Source: Algoriphagus terrigena DSM 22685
GTDB lineage: Bacteria > Bacteroidota > Bacteroidia > Cytophagales > Cyclobacteriaceae
Assembly: GCF_000429445.1 (NCBI RefSeq)
Contig: NZ_AUBW01000013.1
Span: 1 to 64,000 of the forward strand
Length of the DNA: 64,000 nucleotides
Direction of reading: 5' to 3'
Positions 17,168-26,391 of the stretch are shown here, in pieces. The notes beneath the pieces are model-generated. The model saw only the letters and a list, made by a program, of their open reading frames with translations, was not told the DNA's origin and ran no database searches. Positions within the stretch are counted from its first letter, which is position 1; every line of letters starts with the position of its first letter. The position numbers were made by a program, and so were the translations under genes.

Positions 17168-19105
17168 TCAGTTGGGTTGAGAGTGGGTTAGAGAATTGAG
17201 CGCTGTGTTTTCCCCGTTCAAATAGGCCTGAAGAAGTTGTCTCCATCCCTCAAGGGTGGCTGGGAATCCGCCTGTCTGGAGGATTTTGCCTTCTTTATCC
17301 AAGAGTAATTGCTCGGGGAAAGCCTGGATGTGGTATTGCTTCAAAGCCGGATGGCTGACTCCGCCTGCATAGAGATCCAGCGTATTGACGGTGGTTAATT
17401 GGTTTGTGGCGAGGGTAGATTTCCATAATTCCCGGTCCCTGTCGCCTGTGATGGTCACAAAGAGGATGTCCGGGTGTTGGCTAAACTCTTCTACCAACGG
17501 AAGGAATTTGTGTCTGGCAAATGCCAGACAGGAACCGCAACCGCTCAACCAGAAGTCAAGGAAGACCAGCTTACCCTTCCAGGATTCGGGATAGACCGGC
17601 TGCCCTTCTTCATCCCAAAAAGGCTGGTTTATAATCTCCCTGCCTTGCAGGTTGGCCATCAGGATCCGCTGGAGGTAACTTGCTATCCAAGGCGACTCAA
17701 GCTTCTCCATCAGGTCGGAGATCAACTGATCGGCGGCTGCCAGATCCTTGTACTGCCGGACCAGAAAAAAAGCATTGACCTGGTTTTGAAGATCTACGGG
17801 TAAGGCTTCGGTCAGATGGGTGAAGGAAACTCCCGAGTAGAGTTCCAGCAGGTAGTTTTCAACATACAGGGACTCTACAAACTCCAAAGGAAACTCCTTG
17901 ATCGATCGGATACGATCCAGTTCCGCTTCCTCCAGCGGGTTTTCCAGAAGCAATTGTCCCCATTCGGGTGAGGTGGCTCTGGTGAGAACCATAAAGTCCA
18001 GCGCCTGCATCCGGAGCTTCCCTCTCCAGTAGAGCCAAAGCCAGTCGTACAATGCAGGATCGAGTTGGTCCTGATAGCGCTTCAGCTCCTGGAATACGGG
18101 ATGATCCTGCCCGGCACTGTTCAGAAGAAACTCGGCGCGACCGAGCCGTTCGGAATCTTGGATCAATAGTTCCATCTTTCTGTTCCAGCCGAAGGAATGA
18201 TTTTCGGCTATTTTTTGGTAGTCGGCTACTTTCTGGGGGCTGTCCAAGACCCGCTCTTTGCCCGAAGTGAGCATGACGGGGTTGATGGATTTGATCCATG
18301 CAGCCGCCAGGTCCTGAAGCTGGAGCTGGAGGCGAAACTTATCCTGTTGGGGTCCCAAAAATATCACCTTCCCGGTGCTGTGGTCGATACTTAGCCTGAG
18401 AGAGTCCTGTGGCTGAACCCAGATATCCTGAATAAGGATTCGGCTGTCCTGACTGACTTGAAGTCTGCCAAACCCGTCCTGCATAGGGATTTGGAGTTCC
18501 CCTTCCCACAGCCCCATGGTTCCTTCCAGCATTTCGCCTGGAGTGAGAGACAGCGAATCCTGAACCTGGAGGATGTAGTCATACCGGAAGTCCAACTCTT
18601 GGGAGCTTACCGTAATCCCCAAGTCTTGAGGCTTAGGTCCGGGAGGAGATTCTATCTCGATCCGGAGGTTGAGGGGTTTTTCCCCCACTTGGGCAGAAGG
18701 GATTCCTCCCTCCTGCCCTTGGGAAGTAGAGTCATCAACTAAACTAAATCCCTTTGTTGTTGGATGTGGGATGCTGGGTGCGGGATGACCGGACACGTCA
18801 CTGCGAGCGGAGGCACGGAGCGAAGCAGTCTCATCAATCAGAGACGGAAGTGGGGACACGTCACTGCGAGGAGCTCCTAAGAGCGACGCGGCAGTCTCCT
18901 CCTTGGGCCCATAATGGTACTTGAGGAAAGTATCGGGAAGGGTTTCCCCTCCCCGATGGGTGTCTCCTGAATGTGGGGAGACGTGGAGGGCCGAGGGATA
19001 AAGTGGCGCCTCCGTGGGTGAATCAGCAACTCTGCTCTGGGCTGATGAGGAGCTTCCGGCAAGGCATAGGAGTGCCAGGAAGCATGTTTGTAGGAATTTT
19101 TCCAT
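17168..19105 (-). CDS. TlpA-like thioredoxin-domain protein with a repeat-derived N-terminal insert
   Basis: The product has 645 residues: a signal peptide (about 1-24), a low-complexity N-terminal stretch (about 25-130), a DUF4369-like beta domain (about 135-240), a helical middle, and a C-terminal AhpC/TSA-TlpA thioredoxin fold (about 500-635). The fold carries the active-site motif CGSC (FWLSGCGSCLAFARH) and DRDRELWKSTL, and probably ends near the GWRQLL helix. It should reduce disulfides in the periplasm. Residues about 68-113 translate an interspersed DNA repeat twice (ETAASLLGAPRSDVS and ETASLRASARSDVS), with a third segment HPAPSIPHP. This insert has no counterpart in the family and sits in a linker, so the protein is probably functional. 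Confidence 0.88.
   Translation of the reverse strand: MEKFLQTCFLALLCLAGSSSSAQSRVADSPTEAPLYPSALHVSPHSGDTHRGGETLPDTFLKYHYGPKEETAASLLGAPRSDVSPLPSLIDETASLRASARSDVSGHPAPSIPHPTTKGFSLVDDSTSQGQEGGIPSAQVGEKPLNLRIEIESPPGPKPQDLGITVSSQELDFRYDYILQVQDSLSLTPGEMLEGTMGLWEGELQIPMQDGFGRLQVSQDSRILIQDIWVQPQDSLRLSIDHSTGKVIFLGPQQDKFRLQLQLQDLAAAWIKSINPVMLTSGKERVLDSPQKVADYQKIAENHSFGWNRKMELLIQDSERLGRAEFLLNSAGQDHPVFQELKRYQDQLDPALYDWLWLYWRGKLRMQALDFMVLTRATSPEWGQLLLENPLEEAELDRIRSIKEFPLEFVESLYVENYLLELYSGVSFTHLTEALPVDLQNQVNAFFLVRQYKDLAAADQLISDLMEKLESPWIASYLQRILMANLQGREIINQPFWDEEGQPVYPESWKGKLVFLDFWLSGCGSCLAFARHKFLPLVEEFSQHPDILFVTITGDRDRELWKSTLATNQLTTVNTLDLYAGGVSHPALKQYHIQAFPEQLLLDKEGKILQTGGFPATLEGWRQLLQAYLNGENTALNSLTHSQPN
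18790..18900. repeat. Two copies of a GTCACTGCGAG-type repeat inside the TlpA-like gene
   Basis: Positions 18791-18832 and 18857-18899 both read GACACGTCACTGCGAG...GCAGTCTC. The same core recurs outside the gene at 19158-19202. Repeats with a GTCATTGCGAGG...GAAGCAATCTC pattern are widespread in bacterial genomes. Both copies here preserve the reading frame. Confidence 0.85.
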
Positions 19106-19124
19106 ATGCTTTTAGTGTTGGAAG

Positions 19125-19300
19125 CTGGGTGTTGGATGCGGGATGACCGATGTCGCGGAGACGTCACTGCGAGGAGCCCGTGAGGGCGACGCGGCAGTCT
19201 CATACCTGGGTCAACAGTCCACGGACCGCGGTCGACAGCCGAGTACGATTCCCAATGCCGGAGACGTCATTTCGACGACGCAGGAGGAGAAATCTCATCC
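19125..19300. repeat. Repeat cluster upstream of the TlpA-like gene
   Basis: GTTGGATGCGGGATGACCG precedes GAGACGTCACTGCGAGGAGC...GACGCGGCAGTCTC (19158-19202), then a variant GAGACGTCATTTCGACGACGC (19261-19281). The leading segment recurs at 18765-18795 and, changed, near 50696-50725. The remaining spacer to 19904 holds no gene that I can support. Confidence 0.7.
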
Positions 19301-19904
19301 TTGGGTCAACGGTACAGCAAAGACGTAGTCCTCCCACCCGACCTACAAATGGCCAGCTTCAGGTTAAGAAATGTGTGAAATGGATAAGCGCGAATTCCTC
19401 TGCAGCGGAAGGCTTATCATTGGTCAACGGTCGACAGTCAACAGTCCACCGCAACGTACGTCACTCCCCGATTAGTAGTGATAGTCCCGCCAGAGTGTAC
19501 AAAGTCCGTGCGGGAGCAATCCGGGAGAAAAAGTGTGTTAAGTAATAAATCAAATCGGGTTCTTTGGCTTCAGGGGAAAGAGGCGGTCTACCCCCGTCAT
19601 CCCCAATTCCGTAAACTCGATTTTAATAGGCTGAAAACAACACATATCTGATTCAAATCCAGCATTGGACGGAGCGCATCCAAATCTTGGATACCGCTTC
19701 AGTTTCAATACTTGGAGGTTTCTGGACATTTTCTAATGAACTTTTCTTGGGATATTTGAATCAAATATTTCGATTTTATCGAATCTTGGCTATATTGAAC
19801 TAAGAATCCTTACGAGCAAATTTTGGGATTTAAATTGATTCAAAACCAGTAAAAAGGGTTCTAGGCTAGTATTTCAAGTTCTAATTCAGTAAAAATCAAT
19901 TCCT

Positions 19905-20303
19905 ATGGAGCGTCCACAGAAAATCATGAGGATACTGAGAGAATCAAACGATTACTCTCAGGAATATGTGGCTAATGTTCTTGACATCACGCAAAAGACC
20001 TACTCAAACCTTGAGTCCGGGAAATCAAAGCTGACTGTCGAACGGATTCATCAACTAGCAGATCTTTACCATGTGAAACCGGATTATTTTCTGTCGGAAG
20101 AATTGCCAGTGATCAATTACAACACAGGACCAAATAGTCACGGCGGAAACTTCGAAACCTATAACAACAATATTGGACAGCTAGAATTTGTGAAATCTGT
20201 TTATGAAAAAATGCTTCAGGAGAAAAATCAGACCATATCAAATCTTGAAATTCAAATAGAAAAATTGACCTCAATAATTCAAGAATTAACAAAATCAAAA
20301 TGA
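19905..20303 (+). CDS. XRE-family regulator with NYN-GPNSH motif and coiled-coil tail
   Basis: The 132-residue protein has an N-terminal HTH_3/XRE domain (about residues 5-62, NDYSQEYVANVLDITQKTYSNLESGKSKL). A linker follows with INYNTGPNSHGGNFETYNNN (about 70-90), and a C-terminal helix (about 95-130, KMLQEKNQTISNLEIQIEKL) is a probable coiled coil. The next gene overlaps it by four bases and has the same three-part layout. It is probably a transcription regulator acting as a homo- or heterodimer with its paralogue. It sits at the edge of the defence-like operon, which is transcribed towards it. Confidence 0.85.
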   Translation: MERPQKIMRILRESNDYSQEYVANVLDITQKTYSNLESGKSKLTVERIHQLADLYHVKPDYFLSEELPVINYNTGPNSHGGNFETYNNNIGQLEFVKSVYEKMLQEKNQTISNLEIQIEKLTSIIQELTKSK

Positions 20304-20638
20304 GCTTAACAGTTATAGGATCTTTTCGAATTAGCCACAACTATGCACCGGAACACGTTGCTGCTGAATTGGACATCTCTGTTGAGGAGTATTTAAAAAT
20401 GGAAAACGGTGAGCAATTGGTAACAACTGAACAAGCCGGAAAACTTGCTTCTTTTTATAATGTTGATCCTGCACTTTTCTTCTTAAAAGGATTGTCAGTT
20501 ACAAATTACAATCATGGGCCAAATTCGCATAGTGGCCCGATTACAACTTATAATAACAACTATGGATTTAAAGAGTTAGTGGAAAAATTGATGATTGAAA
20601 ATGATGAGTTAAAAACAAAAATAGAACGAAACAAATAG
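20300..20638 (+). CDS. Diverged XRE-like paralogue with NYN-GPNSH motif
   Basis: This 112-residue protein overlaps the previous gene by the ATGA at 20300. It has a degenerate HTH (SHNYAPEHVAAELDISVEEYLKMENGEQLVT) and then VTNYNHGPNSHSGPITTYNN, the same motif as its neighbour, followed by a shorter charged helix (KLMIENDELKTKIERNK). The recognition helix lacks the usual Ser/Gln and Asn pattern of DNA-binding XRE domains, so it may act as a dimer partner. The pair probably arose by tandem duplication. Confidence 0.8.
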   Translation: MSLTVIGSFRISHNYAPEHVAAELDISVEEYLKMENGEQLVTTEQAGKLASFYNVDPALFFLKGLSVTNYNHGPNSHSGPITTYNNNYGFKELVEKLMIENDELKTKIERNK

Positions 20639-20719
20639 ATTAATTAGTATCAGAAGGATAATATTCTGTTTTAAAGAATAATATTTAGAAAATCAAACAA
20701 AAACTTCAATCATACAACC

Positions 20720-22603
20720 TTAAAAACCCGTGAAATCGTGTTCAAAAGCATTTCTAGACAGATACAACATGAATTTTTGTAACAAATCATCAGAATATGG
20801 AGATTTGTAATGCCTCACTCGTTTAATGGAAGTATCTAAAACTCTCGATTTAGGATCATAAATTTTAGTACAGTCAATCTTAAACCTACGCAAATCTTCT
20901 ATACTTGATATGATCTTCTCCGTATTGCTTAAATGCTCTTTTAATATCCTAATTTCTTCTTTAATCGCAGCTTTCTGAGGCTCTTGAGTTTCTTTCAAAG
21001 TCTGTTGCTTAGCCATTATACTTGTCTCGACGGTCTTCTTGACTGCGCTAAAATCGACAAGTCTCTTTTCAAAAGGCAACAAAGATTTATAAATATATTC
21101 GTACCTTTTTAACCAAGGGAAGTGAATAAGCTCGTTAACTAGGTTAGCAACACTAAAATTTAAAGAGGCCTTGCCTTCCTCATTAAAAACTGATAAATCC
21201 AAAATATCCAGCGATACAATCTGAAAGCCGGGAAAGTACGCTACATAAAACCTATCTGAACTTTCCGCAACCTTAACTTCTTCTGTTGTGATATTTAATT
21301 TATCCTTTAAAATATGCTTCAAAGGAATAAGCATTCCTGCATCATAGCTATAATCTCGCTTACCACAGTGTTCGTCTTTTGCTCTTAGAGCCAAATTGCA
21401 GGGCTGAACTAATAATATATACTCTTTATCTTTAATCTTAAAAACATCTCCATTTGTTAACGGCAAATGTAATTTATTAACAACATCACCAGACAAATAT
21501 AATTCGCTAGTTCTAAGCTCTATCAACTGTTGATTAGGGACTATTGATGTATATCCTGTTTCTTTTAAATCTATTTCCCTAATCTGCTTAATCGAGCTGT
21601 TAAACTTTTTTCTTACTTCTGGATCCGAAATCATATTATAATTTTCCTCCTTAGATAGTATACCGTACAGTCTAAAAAGAGTACTAATCTCCCAAACACC
21701 TTCTTTTAATGATGATTTTTGAATAATCTGATTAAAGGTTTTCGGAGTCATTTTCTTTATACGTTCTCCAGCTCTTTTGTTGGATTTTTCAAAAACAACT
21801 AAAGACTCTGTCTTTAATTGCTCTACATGTGGCAAAAGCAATAGATTCTTGATTCCTTCTGCAAATCCTATTATTTGAGGGTCAAAAGCAAACCTACGTT
21901 TCGAGATAGTATAAAATCGGCCTTCTTCAATACTGTAATCGACCGAATATCTATCTCGATACTCGTCCTCTTCTTCCTCCGTAAACTTATGAGAAAAAAT
22001 ACCACATACAACCCGCTCTGTACAATCTCGTTCATCTATAAGTAATTTAGCAAGCTCAGCACCATTTCGACCTGGTATAAGTTTGTTACCACTTTGAAAC
22101 TCAAAATCAAACAAGCACAATGCTCTCTTCCCTACTTCGAGATCTCTAATAACTTGATATTTGTTTGTAATCCATTCATCTGGAGTCATTAATTTAATTC
22201 TTTCTTGATAACAATTCTTAATTTCCAACGCAGGTATAATATTAGCGCTGTCATCATCTCTAATATATGTAACCACCTCATACAATAGTCCCGATTTATT
22301 TTCTGAAGCATCCCAAAGCCCCAAGATTAAACTTTCAAATCTCGGTAAAGGCCCTGTCCAATCTATGCCATTGAATGTATTACTCCTAATATAATTCGTA
22401 TTATTTTTTAGCTCAATTAAACGAGCTTTATACACTTCTCTCTGACCTTCAATGTCAAATTTATCATCTACATATATGATGTGGGCTATGTTCTCTGTAT
22501 CTAATAAATTAACTGTTGTTTGTATTGCTTTATTTCGCAAATCTTGATCTAGTAGGATAGCAAAGACTTCCCCTTGAATACTAGCTGATACATTATTCTC
22601 CAT
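20720..22603 (-). CDS. Divergent receiver-domain protein with large unknown C-terminal region
   Basis: The 627-residue product starts with a pattern that fits a response-regulator receiver with an extra insertion. HIIYVDDKFD gives the acidic pair (D46, D47). ALCLFDFEFQ gives the candidate phospho-acceptor (D166) with a following GRNGAELAKLL helix. CGIFSH supplies the Ser/Thr (S204), and TISKRRFAFDPQ supplies the lysine (K235). The distance from D47 to D166 is about 70 residues longer than normal. Residues 260-627 are unknown: a beta-rich part with GDVFKIKDKEYILLVQPCN (about 390-415), then a coiled coil (about 520-580). The start codon overlaps the upstream kinase-like gene by one base (TAATG), which suggests coupled translation. 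The likely partner is the GHKL protein next door. I find no recognised effector domain. Confidence 0.7.
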   Translation of the reverse strand: MENNVSASIQGEVFAILLDQDLRNKAIQTTVNLLDTENIAHIIYVDDKFDIEGQREVYKARLIELKNNTNYIRSNTFNGIDWTGPLPRFESLILGLWDASENKSGLLYEVVTYIRDDDSANIIPALEIKNCYQERIKLMTPDEWITNKYQVIRDLEVGKRALCLFDFEFQSGNKLIPGRNGAELAKLLIDERDCTERVVCGIFSHKFTEEEEDEYRDRYSVDYSIEEGRFYTISKRRFAFDPQIIGFAEGIKNLLLLPHVEQLKTESLVVFEKSNKRAGERIKKMTPKTFNQIIQKSSLKEGVWEISTLFRLYGILSKEENYNMISDPEVRKKFNSSIKQIREIDLKETGYTSIVPNQQLIELRTSELYLSGDVVNKLHLPLTNGDVFKIKDKEYILLVQPCNLALRAKDEHCGKRDYSYDAGMLIPLKHILKDKLNITTEEVKVAESSDRFYVAYFPGFQIVSLDILDLSVFNEEGKASLNFSVANLVNELIHFPWLKRYEYIYKSLLPFEKRLVDFSAVKKTVETSIMAKQQTLKETQEPQKAAIKEEIRILKEHLSNTEKIISSIEDLRRFKIDCTKIYDPKSRVLDTSIKRVRHYKSPYSDDLLQKFMLYLSRNAFEHDFTGF

Positions 22604-25074
22604 TAGCTTACAATAATATTGGAAAGGTTAATAGCAAAAATATATTTTCTATTGTGTTCGTTTCTGTTAGGTTCCAATGCGATTGTACATCCTGATGAAT
22701 CTAATAATTGTTGAATGATAAATAAGCCTAAGCCTCTTCCTTCTCCTTTAGGTTTGGTAGTTACAAATGGTTCAAATATTTGATTCTCTATTGCTGGTGT
22801 CACGCCATATCCATTATCTGAAATATAAATCCACGGCGCTTCTATTTTTATGATAATGGAAGGGCCAAATTTTGGTTCATTCTTGCTCCTCTCATTGAGC
22901 CAATATTCGGAATTGATTAAAAGATTATCAATAATTTGAACAAGTTTCCCTCTATTCACTGTAACAGAAAAATCAATATCGTTTATAACACTAAACTCAA
23001 TTAGTTGCTTCTCAAATCTATTATCATAATAATCCCTTTCATTTTCAAAAAAATCGGATATCTTAAAGGATGACTTTTTATCTCTATTATATTTTAAAGC
23101 AGGATCAAGATGTTTTAACTGAATTTTTAAACCATTTACAGTTGTATTAATGTACTCAATAAAAACATATACATCTGAATCAGTTAACTTTCTAGATTGC
23201 AATTTTGTAGCATAAAAAGAAGCTTTTTCTGCTAATCTATCTGCTATTGAAGCAAACTCATGGCTTACCGATTCGGCCGTCAAACCTAAGCTTGCCAACT
23301 CAGAAAAATTAGTTAATTGTTCCTCCAAAATTTGAATCTTGGGTTCTAGTATATCAATAACCTCATTAAGTCTCTCTGTTCTAGCGATGACAGTTTCAAG
23401 CCTTTCAAGGGTATTTTCAATTGCTTTTAACTCTTCTGTAAGTGAATCTATTCTATGAGCAGCTTCTTTTTCTAATTCTGTTGTAAAAAGTGGGTCATTC
23501 TTTACAATTTTACTTGTATTATCAAGAGCTCTTATTGAGTTGCTAACAAGGGCCTTAGATTTTATAAAATCATCTTTTACCTCTTCCGTTTTTGATTTAG
23601 TTTCTTTAAGTTCTTTAAAAGCCTGACTAGCTGTTTTTATACCACTATTTTCAACTTTATAAGTACTTATAAAGTCATTATAATTTCTTCTAATAGACCT
23701 CTGATATAAATTGATTTGCTCCTTAATAAAATGTATTAATGAAAAAAAATTCCTAGAATAAGGATTTGATATTAAACCAGATCTATCTGTCTTATCTTTC
23801 AATTCATAATTTCGTCCTTCATCAATAGAAACATACCCAATTACGTTATCAGGTCGTAAATCATAAAACGAAGTCTTTGTTTGTGAACTTGACAGCCCTA
23901 ACCAATCTTTATTGTTGTCATCAATACCATAAGGCAATACGGCAAATCCATTTCTATAAATCTTAATTCCGATTTGGGCTTGGGCAAAATCTCTATAGCT
24001 TTCGAATTTCCCAAAAATACCTCTTATAGTATTTTCATTTTTCAATTGCTCTTCTTTATATGAGAACTCATTTATTTTACCAGAAAATTCGCCAGGATTT
24101 GCTTTTCCTCCGTTTGATATTTCCAATTTAACATCTTTATCTATATCAAAATCTCTTTTAAATTCTATAAAATAAGGACTTTCAGACTTCTTTAAATCAC
24201 TTATTTTACTTTGCAAATATTCATACAGCTTTTTTCCATTATCAACTTCAACAAAATTGTGGTAGGCTTCCTTCGAATCTATATCATTTCCCAAGAATTT
24301 TGCTAGCCTTGATTTTCCCGAAATAGTCAGAATGTTTTTTTTTATTTTGAAAGTAAAATTGGAAATCGCCAAATCGGATAGTCCTTCATTGAACTTATCC
24401 AATTCAATTGATTGGCCATTTACTTTAAGATATACCTCAAAAGGTCTGTTCTCCTTGTATGGGGATATTACTTGTAGAATTTGCCCCTTAAATTTCTCTA
24501 GATTTTTTCCTTGCCAAACCTCTGAATTGTTGAGGTCGGTTAACAAAAGTGTTGTACCGTTCTTCTTTTTGCTATCAAATGAGTCGTATTTTACATTCAC
24601 ATCACTTAAAGCTTCTTCTTTCTCAAAATCTTTCCAGTTAAACGCAATGTGAATTCCTTGCTCGTTTAATTTAGTTGTAAAAATTTCGCAAATGTTGGCA
24701 AGTCGTTGCGTACTCAACCTTCCTAAACCTTTTTCTCCAAGAGGAGTTCGCCCGTCTGGTGTTTTTTCCTTTGGACCATTTTGGTTTCTTTTACTAGAAT
24801 ATGAAATCAATAACCAAGACTTCATAATAGTCTTTTCATCCATTCCAAAACCATCATCTTCTACCACAATAAATCCCCTTTGTTCAGGATAAAAAACCTT
24901 CTCTCTTGTATATTCTCCACTTGTATTAATTTCAATAGAGACATAAGATGCATCGGCATCATAAGAGTTTTTAATTAACTCTAGAAGTGCTGTAACTTCA
25001 TCAGGCACCAGCTGTTCCCCCAATTGTTTAACTATATGAGGTGTTATATCAAAATGATATTTTTGTTTAGCCAT
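22603..25074 (-). CDS. Dual GHKL ATPase: Hsp90/MORC-like N-terminus plus histidine-kinase-like C-terminus
   Basis: The 823-residue protein has an N-terminal GHKL ATPase (about 1-200) with an N-box ELIKNSYDADASYVSIEI, then EDDGFGMDEKTI and GEKGLGRLSTQR, close to the Hsp90/MutL/MORC type. A transducer-like region (about 200-450) and a long coiled coil (about 480-590) follow. The C-terminus looks like a histidine kinase: SVSHEFASIAD with a candidate phospho-His at about 603, an N-box NLLINSEYWL (about 713), ISDNGYGVTP and GEGRGLGLFI (about 778). No membrane segment is present, so it is cytosolic. Two ATPase modules in one chain are unusual. It lies directly between the methyltransferase (zero-base gap) and the receiver gene, so it should sense a signal, perhaps on DNA, and pass phosphate to the receiver. 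Confidence 0.85.
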   Translation of the reverse strand: MAKQKYHFDITPHIVKQLGEQLVPDEVTALLELIKNSYDADASYVSIEINTSGEYTREKVFYPEQRGFIVVEDDGFGMDEKTIMKSWLLISYSSKRNQNGPKEKTPDGRTPLGEKGLGRLSTQRLANICEIFTTKLNEQGIHIAFNWKDFEKEEALSDVNVKYDSFDSKKKNGTTLLLTDLNNSEVWQGKNLEKFKGQILQVISPYKENRPFEVYLKVNGQSIELDKFNEGLSDLAISNFTFKIKKNILTISGKSRLAKFLGNDIDSKEAYHNFVEVDNGKKLYEYLQSKISDLKKSESPYFIEFKRDFDIDKDVKLEISNGGKANPGEFSGKINEFSYKEEQLKNENTIRGIFGKFESYRDFAQAQIGIKIYRNGFAVLPYGIDDNNKDWLGLSSSQTKTSFYDLRPDNVIGYVSIDEGRNYELKDKTDRSGLISNPYSRNFFSLIHFIKEQINLYQRSIRRNYNDFISTYKVENSGIKTASQAFKELKETKSKTEEVKDDFIKSKALVSNSIRALDNTSKIVKNDPLFTTELEKEAAHRIDSLTEELKAIENTLERLETVIARTERLNEVIDILEPKIQILEEQLTNFSELASLGLTAESVSHEFASIADRLAEKASFYATKLQSRKLTDSDVYVFIEYINTTVNGLKIQLKHLDPALKYNRDKKSSFKISDFFENERDYYDNRFEKQLIEFSVINDIDFSVTVNRGKLVQIIDNLLINSEYWLNERSKNEPKFGPSIIIKIEAPWIYISDNGYGVTPAIENQIFEPFVTTKPKGEGRGLGLFIIQQLLDSSGCTIALEPNRNEHNRKYIFAINLSNIIVS

Positions 25075-26391
25075 TTAATACTTGTTCTTAAAAATTAAAA
25101 TCTTTTCCTTTTTCATTAAATCTGAAAAATTATTTCTTCCGGGCATTCTTTTGCTTAAAATATCTCTCTCAAGATCAGTTACCAACTCAATATCCTTGGA
25201 CTGAAGAATCTCGGAAAGGATTTTATCATTTTTAATCTCTGTTTTATTAACATTCCTATTTCCTATAGTCCAAACCATAAAGGCGCCAGGTTTTAGCTTA
25301 GTTACCATATTATCAATAGAAAGATCCATATCATGAAAGAAGTTCAAGACTTTCTTTGCTTTCTTCTTTTTCTCGAAATCAAACTTTTCAAACAGTCCTT
25401 TTAGCTCGCTTGATTTTTCAAAAAGCTTCTCCTCAACCTCAGAAAAGTTTTGAATCATTTTACCTCCTAAACTATTACTGTCGATTTCCATCGTGGATTT
25501 AAGGTAATCAATATAAATATTAGGATCAATATCTTCCATAGGAATCCACTGAAGTGGCAGATATGAAAATTGCCCGTAGGTTACGGTTGTTTGATTGTCA
25601 CCGTAAGGAGGTGAAGTCACCAATAGATTAAATTGCTTTTTTGTGTTCAGTCCGCCAAGAGAATTCCCCCAAACCACATCTACATTATTTTTATATTGGC
25701 CATTTTCAATATGATCCCCTTCCTCTAAAATACGACAAAACTCGATGATATCCCTTGTGCTTCTTTTTACTAGGCTAGTAAATAACTCAATTGGAGATAA
25801 CCTTCGATTCTGAATGTCATCTGACGTTCTGACATGTAACTTAAACGTCGATGTTCTGTCATTACTCACAAGGCGAATCACCTCAGCAAGCGCCACCCAA
25901 AAAAACTTTCTGATCAGCAAATTATCTTCCGACAAAATTCCCCTGCGTAACTTAGAAAGCTCCAATTGCACCTCGGCTTTAAACCACTTATCGATATTTT
26001 TAAAGTCAACCTCAATCCGAACTGACGTATCGGAATTAATTTTGGACATCAATACCCTTCGAGCTTCTTCTAGCTCCGTCGACAAGTAATAGGAGGTCTT
26101 TACTTGACTAACTAGAAGTGAGAGGGGATTAATATCCTGACCAAATACCTCACAACCTTGTTTCATTCCTGTAACCAAAGTGTTAGAAGCACCCATAAAC
26201 GGATCAATTAGGGAAATTTTCTCGTCCAAATGCTTGGATAGACAATGAATAATCGGCTCCTGGACAGCTGGAACCATCATAGCAGGGTAATTCAAAATAC
26301 TTCTGGCGAAATCACTTCTTTTGTAATTCTTACCATTAAGTTCTTGGCTGGTGATACTCTCCAAGGCTTCTTTCAAATCGTTCTCGATCAT
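25075..26391 (-). CDS. DNA methyltransferase, N4/N6 amino type
   Basis: The 438-residue protein has SAM motif I LIDPFMGASNTLVTG (about residues 61-75) and the catalytic motif TSPPYGDN (about 259-266). The TSPPY form is common in N4-cytosine methylases and also occurs in some N6-adenine enzymes. The order, motif I before the catalytic motif with about 190 residues between, matches alpha-like amino-methyltransferases with an internal target-recognition region. KRSDFARSILNYPAMMVP near the start is typical of the DNA-methylase family found with unusual ATPases. The start overlaps the XRE gene by four bases and the stop abuts the GHKL gene, so it belongs to one operon. It probably marks self DNA. 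No restriction nuclease is recognised in this operon. Confidence 0.88.
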   Translation of the reverse strand: MIENDLKEALESITSQELNGKNYKRSDFARSILNYPAMMVPAVQEPIIHCLSKHLDEKISLIDPFMGASNTLVTGMKQGCEVFGQDINPLSLLVSQVKTSYYLSTELEEARRVLMSKINSDTSVRIEVDFKNIDKWFKAEVQLELSKLRRGILSEDNLLIRKFFWVALAEVIRLVSNDRTSTFKLHVRTSDDIQNRRLSPIELFTSLVKRSTRDIIEFCRILEEGDHIENGQYKNNVDVVWGNSLGGLNTKKQFNLLVTSPPYGDNQTTVTYGQFSYLPLQWIPMEDIDPNIYIDYLKSTMEIDSNSLGGKMIQNFSEVEEKLFEKSSELKGLFEKFDFEKKKKAKKVLNFFHDMDLSIDNMVTKLKPGAFMVWTIGNRNVNKTEIKNDKILSEILQSKDIELVTDLERDILSKRMPGRNNFSDLMKKEKILIFKNKY

